From positions 3,720,001 through 3,784,000 of the forward strand of contig NC_013757.1 in assembly GCF_000025345.1 (NCBI RefSeq): 64,000 nt of DNA. The letters are read 5' to 3'. A program made the translations under genes and the position numbers. The DNA is from Geodermatophilus obscurus DSM 43160. GTDB lineage: Bacteria; Actinomycetota; Actinomycetes; Mycobacteriales; Geodermatophilaceae. The notes under the pieces were generated by a model. It did no database searches, was not told the DNA's origin, and worked only from the letters and a program-made list of their open reading frames with translations. This document shows, in pieces, positions 60,806 through 64,000 of the stretch (positions are counted from its first letter, which is position 1; every line of letters starts with the position of its first letter).

Positions 60806-62088
60806 CGGGCGAACCGGGCCCGCAGGGCGGTCATCCGCTGCTCGGTGGCCGCGCCGGCCGCGGTGCTGGCGGCCTTGGCGAAGAACGCGCCGGCCGCCGT
60901 CGTCACCGGGACGGCGAGCACCAGCGCGATGGAGCCGACCAGCGTGCGGATCACCTCCTCCGCCAGGTTGGACGTGGTCAGCACGACGTCCCAGGGCTGG
61001 GCGTAGACCTCGAAGAGCATCAGCAGCGGCAGCGAGGCGCCGGCGTAGGCGAAGACGATCGTGTAGACCGTCGAGGCGATGTGGTCGCGGCCGACGACCA
61101 TCCCGCGGCGGTACAGCTCGCGCCAGGTCATCCCCGGGTCGACCTCGTGCAGCTGCCAGATCGCCGAGGCCTGGGTGATCGTCACGTCGTTGAGCACGCC
61201 GAGCCCCGCGACGACGACACCGGCGAGCACCAGGCCGGAGAAGTCCAGCGCCGGGTCGAAGGTCTGCAGCTGCGTGGTCTCCTCGCTGGTGAGGCCGGTC
61301 AGCCGCGCCGTGGCCACCGACACCGCGCCGAGGACGGCGACCAGTGCCAGGCCGAAGAGGGTGCCCACCAGCGCCGTCGTCGTCCGCGCGGAGAAGCCGT
61401 GCGCCAGGTAGAGGACGACGAACATGATCGCCGCCGAGCCGACCAGGCTGATCAGCGTCGGCGAGGAGTCGCCGAGCAGGCCGGGCAGCAGGAACTGCAG
61501 CATCACGAAGAAGGCGAACGCGAGCCCGAACAGGGCCGCCAGCCCGCGCAGCCGGGCCACGGCGACGGTCACGACGGCGAAGAGGACGGTCAGCGCGACC
61601 ATCGGGAAGTCGCGGTCGTAGTCGTAGAACCCGTACCCGCCACCGCCCTCGGCGGCGGCGTCCCGGGTGAGCACCAGGACGTCGCCCTCGGAGATGCCTG
61701 CGGCGTAGATCTCGGCCGGGAGCGTCAGTTGCTGGAACTCCCCCGCGCCGTCCCCGTCGAGCACCTGCACGACGACGGTGGCGCAGGTCAGCTGCTGCGC
61801 CACCTGGCCCTGGCCGCCGGGCACCGAGCAGTCGAACGGCTCGACGCCGGACACCCGCCCCTCGGGGTAGGTGGTGCCCGGCGGGAGGAACAGCTCGGCT
61901 GCCTGCTCGGCGCGGGTCGGCTCGTCGCCGGGCCAGAGCACCACCAGCCCGACGACCGTGGCCAGGCCCACCGGCACGAGCAGCAGGAGCATGAGCCAGA
62001 CCGCGCGCCGTCTGCGGGTCAGGACCTCCGGGGTCGGCGGCGGCGCGTCCGGGTCGGGACCGTGGCTGTGGGAGTGGCTCGGCGGCAC
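60802..62088 (-). CDS. YibE/F-family membrane protein
   Basis: A 428-aa protein with a His-rich start (HSHSHG), one N-terminal helix, an extracytoplasmic domain (about 60-150) and seven further helices. The YibE/F signature is in FSGLVLAGVVVAGLGVLNDVTITQASAIWQL and EVIRTLVGSIALVLAVPVTT. Proposed as a transporter in the family literature, without proven substrate. It is the first gene of an operon with the methyltransferase and the DksA-like gene, each overlapping the next. The GTG at 62088 is used. Confidence 0.9.
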   Translation of the reverse strand: MPPSHSHSHGPDPDAPPPTPEVLTRRRRAVWLMLLLLVPVGLATVVGLVVLWPGDEPTRAEQAAELFLPPGTTYPEGRVSGVEPFDCSVPGGQGQVAQQLTCATVVVQVLDGDGAGEFQQLTLPAEIYAAGISEGDVLVLTRDAAAEGGGGYGFYDYDRDFPMVALTVLFAVVTVAVARLRGLAALFGLAFAFFVMLQFLLPGLLGDSSPTLISLVGSAAIMFVVLYLAHGFSARTTTALVGTLFGLALVAVLGAVSVATARLTGLTSEETTQLQTFDPALDFSGLVLAGVVVAGLGVLNDVTITQASAIWQLHEVDPGMTWRELYRRGMVVGRDHIASTVYTIVFAYAGASLPLLMLFEVYAQPWDVVLTTSNLAEEVIRTLVGSIALVLAVPVTTAAGAFFAKAASTAAGAATEQRMTALRARFAR

Positions 62089-62138
62089 CTGGTCAGGCTA
62101 GGAGCTGCACCGCGGCGCGCCCTCCGCGACACCGGTCC

Positions 62139-62564
62139 TCAGCCGGGACCGCCCTCCCGGTCCACGCGGTCGTCCTCCACCGCCTGGTCCTCCTCGATCG
62201 GGAAGCGCAGCCACAGGCCGGACAGCTGCAGCGGCCGGGCCACCGCCACCGGCGGCGCCACCAGCGCGACGTCCACACCCCGCGGCTGGCCGAGCTTCTG
62301 CAGCTGCACCAGCACGGCCATGCCGGCCGAGTTCAGGTAGGTGGCCGCGCGGAGGTCCAGACGCACCCGCCGCAGGTGCGGTCGACCCAGCATGAGGTCG
62401 GTCATCGTCCGGACCAGGGGCCGGCGGGCCCCCTCGGTCAGCTCGCCGCCCAGGGTCAGCGTCGCCACGTCGCCGTCCAGGTCGGTGGTCACCTCCGGTT
62501 CCGCGTCGCCGTTCCGCTGCCGCTCCGGTTCCCCCTGCGCTGGGGAGGCACTGGTGTCGTCCAC
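62139..62564 (-). CDS. STAS-domain protein, anti-sigma factor antagonist-like
   Basis: A 141-aa protein with a single STAS domain: VATLTLGGELTEGARRPLVRTM, then VRLDLRAATYLNSAGMAVLV, where the serine in LNSAGM is the site phosphorylated in SpoIIAA-type antagonists. A disordered acidic start and tail flank it. It would bind an anti-sigma kinase and release a stress sigma factor; no partner kinase is in the window. The GTG at 62564 has AGGAGA at 6 nt; the upstream ATG at 62597 is less likely. Confidence 0.85.
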   Translation of the reverse strand: MDDTSASPAQGEPERQRNGDAEPEVTTDLDGDVATLTLGGELTEGARRPLVRTMTDLMLGRPHLRRVRLDLRAATYLNSAGMAVLVQLQKLGQPRGVDVALVAPPVAVARPLQLSGLWLRFPIEEDQAVEDDRVDREGGPG

Positions 62565-62810
62565 GGTCGTCTCCTGCCCCGGGAGGCCGCAGATCACGCG
62601 TGGGCATCCGCATCCCGCCCGTCAGCTGCGGGAGGCCCGGCAGCAGGCACCGGCGTGGTCCTGTCGTGCCGACCGCTCGACGGACAGCCGAACAAAGCCG
62701 CGCGATGGATGTTTACTCCAGTGCCCGTACGAGGTAATCTCAAGTCGCCGCTAGAGGTTCACCTCGGGCAGCGAACTCGCCAGCACGACATCCAGGAGGT
62801 TGACACAGCC

Positions 62811-63308
62811 ATGGCCATGCTGACCGCCTACGACCCGTTCGCCGCCACGAACGCCGCCTTCCGGGCGCTCGACCAGCTGACCGGCCGGGGCGGCGGGCTG
62901 ACCGCCCGCCCGCTGTCGGGCATGCCGATGGACGCCTACCGCGTCGGCGACAACTTCGTCGCCCACTTCGACCTGCCCGGCGTGGACCCCGGCTCGATCG
63001 ATCTGCAGGTCGAGGGCACCACGCTGACCGTCACCGCGGAGCGCTCGGTGCCGCAGCTGGAGAACGCCGAGTGGGCGATCGCCGAGCGGCCGTACGGCAG
63101 CTACACCCGGCAGCTCGTCCTCGGCCGCAGCCTGGACACCGACCGGCTCGAGGCCCACTACCACGACGGCGTGCTCACGCTGAGCATCCCGGTCGCCGAG
63201 AAGGCGCGGGCCCGCAAGATCAGCGTCACCCGCGCCGACACCCCGACCGCCGTCGAGGGGCGCACCATCGAGGGCGAGTCGTCCGAGCGCAGGTCCGTCG
63301 AGAGCTGA
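62811..63308 (+). CDS. Small heat-shock protein Hsp20 (alpha-crystallin)
   Basis: A 165-aa cytosolic holdase chaperone. The alpha-crystallin domain (about 38-135) runs from PMDAYRVGDNFVAHFDLPGVD, through LQVEGTTLTVTAER, the RPYGSYTRQLVLG strand, and the GVLTLSIPVAE edge with the C-terminal anchoring-type motif. AGGAGG lies 11 nt before the ATG. A MerR-type regulator follows after a strong terminator, a common heat-shock arrangement. Confidence 0.93.
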   Translation: MAMLTAYDPFAATNAAFRALDQLTGRGGGLTARPLSGMPMDAYRVGDNFVAHFDLPGVDPGSIDLQVEGTTLTVTAERSVPQLENAEWAIAERPYGSYTRQLVLGRSLDTDRLEAHYHDGVLTLSIPVAEKARARKISVTRADTPTAVEGRTIEGESSERRSVES

Positions 63309-63323
63309 TCGGCGGCGAGTCCC

Positions 63324-63353
63324 CGAGGGCCGGGTCCAGGCGGACCCGGCCCT
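63324..63353 (+). terminator. Hairpin terminator after hsp20
   Basis: GAGGGCCGGGTCC at 63324-63336 and its exact complement at 63341-63353 give a 13-bp stem and a 4-nt loop, starting 16 nt after the stop. Confidence 0.85.
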
Positions 63354-63381
63354 CGTGCCATCTGAGACCCGGAGGACCGCC

Positions 63382-63750
63382 ATGACCGCACCCGGCACCC
63401 GGGACGGGGACCCGGCAGGAGGGCGGGTCGAGCGCATGGACGACCCGGACTTCCCCGTGCTGACCATGAGCCAGGCCGCCGCGCTGCTCGGTGTCCAAGC
63501 GGCCTTCCTGCGCAGCCTCGACACCGCCGGCGTCCTCCAGCCGCACCGCTCCCCCGGGGGGCACCGCCGCTACTCCCGCCACCAGCTCACCCTGGCCGCC
63601 CGGCTGCGCGGCCTGCTCGACGAGGGGCACACGCTGGCGTCCGCCGAGGTGATCCTCGGGCTGCAGGACGAACTGGCCGACGCCCGGGCCGACAGCGAGC
63701 GGCTGCAGGCCACCGTGGACCGGCTGCGGGACCGGGGCACACGCGAGTGA
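63382..63750 (+). CDS. MerR-family transcriptional regulator (HspR-like)
   Basis: A 122-aa regulator. The winged helix is MSQAAALLGVQAAFLRSLDTAGVLQPHRS, followed by GGHRRYSRHQL, the MerR wing signature, and a C-terminal coiled coil (ELADARADSERLQATVDRLRD). No metal-binding cysteines are present, as in HspR-like heat-shock repressors. GGAGG lies 8 nt before the ATG. Its position behind hsp20 suggests control of that gene, although no HAIR-like inverted repeat was recognised upstream of hsp20. Confidence 0.85.
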   Translation: MTAPGTRDGDPAGGRVERMDDPDFPVLTMSQAAALLGVQAAFLRSLDTAGVLQPHRSPGGHRRYSRHQLTLAARLRGLLDEGHTLASAEVILGLQDELADARADSERLQATVDRLRDRGTRE

Positions 63751-63772
63751 CGGACGGCGCACTGCGCGAAAT

Positions 63773-63787
63773 GCCCTAGGGGGGTAT
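63773..63787. promoter_or_regulatory. Putative copper-type CsoR operator
   Basis: CCCTAGGGGGGTAT fits the GTAnCCCnnnnGGGGTAn-like pattern of CsoR operators (reverse complement ATACCCCCCTAGGG). It lies 46 nt before the csoR start. Confidence 0.6.
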
Positions 63788-63832
63788 GGTTCTTCTCGAG
63801 CGCCCCACCGCGACGCGTCGGGAGGACACCCG

Positions 63833-64000
63833 TTGGAGAGCACCGGAGCCGGCCAGCACGGCTACATCCACCGCAAGGACGACTACCTCAAGCGGCTGCG
63901 CCGCATCGAAGGTCAGGCCCGCGGGCTGCAGCGGATGGTCGAGGACGAGAAGTACTGCATCGACATCCTCACCCAGGTCTCGGCGATGACGAAGGCGCTG
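63833..64000 (+). CDS. csoR: CsoR-family metal-sensing repressor, partial
   Basis: The first 56 residues of a four-helix-bundle repressor; the gene runs off the window. GYIHRKDDYLKRLRRIEGQARGL is the DNA-contacting helix, and EDEKYCIDILTQVSAMTKAL contains the conserved Cys of the copper site. The His-Cys partner lies beyond the end. A TTG start with GGAGG 7 nt upstream is the only good choice. A CsoR-type operator precedes it, so autoregulation by Cu(I) is likely. Confidence 0.88.
   Translation, partial: MESTGAGQHGYIHRKDDYLKRLRRIEGQARGLQRMVEDEKYCIDILTQVSAMTKAL

Overview
The window is high-GC, uses many GTG starts and several apparently leaderless starts, and carries actinobacterial marker genes (sigB, ideR, VanW, DUF3039, DUF3099, DUF4192, DUF7455-like). 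Protein similarity and a recurrent GC-rich intergenic repeat point to an actinomycete close to the Geodermatophilaceae (Blastococcus, Geodermatophilus, Modestobacter). That placement comes from recalled family resemblance, not from a search. No rRNA, tRNA or CRISPR array was seen.

Region 1 (1-17.5 kb) is a flexible, partly decayed segment. It holds a DppC-type permease fragment, a frameshifted HpaI-type aldolase behind an intact aldo/keto reductase, a headless pyruvate carboxylase remnant and an ABC permease broken by one amber codon. An IS5-family element (15052-16071) has truncated an SRPBCC gene. Intact genes include a cupin, an SRPBCC protein, two MDR oxidoreductases, DUF4386 and DUF4389 membrane proteins, an ABC ATPase, an alpha/beta hydrolase and a TetR regulator. 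Two near-identical palindromes, in front of the TetR gene and upstream of the ABC genes, suggest one regulator controls the cluster.

Region 2 (18.4-35.3 kb) is conserved core: DUF7455-like, VanW, YihY/BrkB, DUF3039, psuG and a PfkB kinase, DUF3099, an HhH-GPD repair protein, dtd, sigB, a GNAT/acyl-CoA synthetase fusion overlapping acuC (a protein acetylation/deacetylation pair), ideR and an S9 peptidase. The sigB-ideR neighbourhood resembles the mycobacterial one.

Region 3 (about 35,242-51,897) is a 16.6-kb integrative element. A large serine integrase sits 12 nt behind the S9 peptidase. The element entered the 3' end of that gene and supplies a replacement C-terminus; the displaced native C-terminus lies at 51.9 kb. 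It carries a winged-helix replication-initiator-like gene with five phased iteron-like sites inside its coding sequence, a GIY-YIG nuclease with a nonsense codon, small phage-type genes and one HK97 major capsid gene, but no terminase, portal, protease or tail gene. The layout looks like a satellite or a reduced prophage. The right half is cargo: DUF4352-type membrane-anchored proteins, a low-GC four-TM protein with a TRADD-N-associated-type membrane domain, an Ltp-type superinfection-exclusion-like protein and a TMEM175-like channel, mixed with decayed phage genes and two families of dispersed repeats.

Region 4 (52-64 kb) is core again: DUF4192, a lipoprotein, a Dabb protein and a five-gene envelope-glycan-type cluster (GT4, methyltransferase, alpha/alpha-barrel protein, two GT2). 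A convergent overlapping operon follows (YibE/F, methyltransferase, DksA/TraR zinc finger), then STAS, Hsp20, MerR and a CsoR gene with its copper-type operator running off the end. GC-rich hairpin repeats occur between genes throughout and in three places form the coding N-terminus of a gene.
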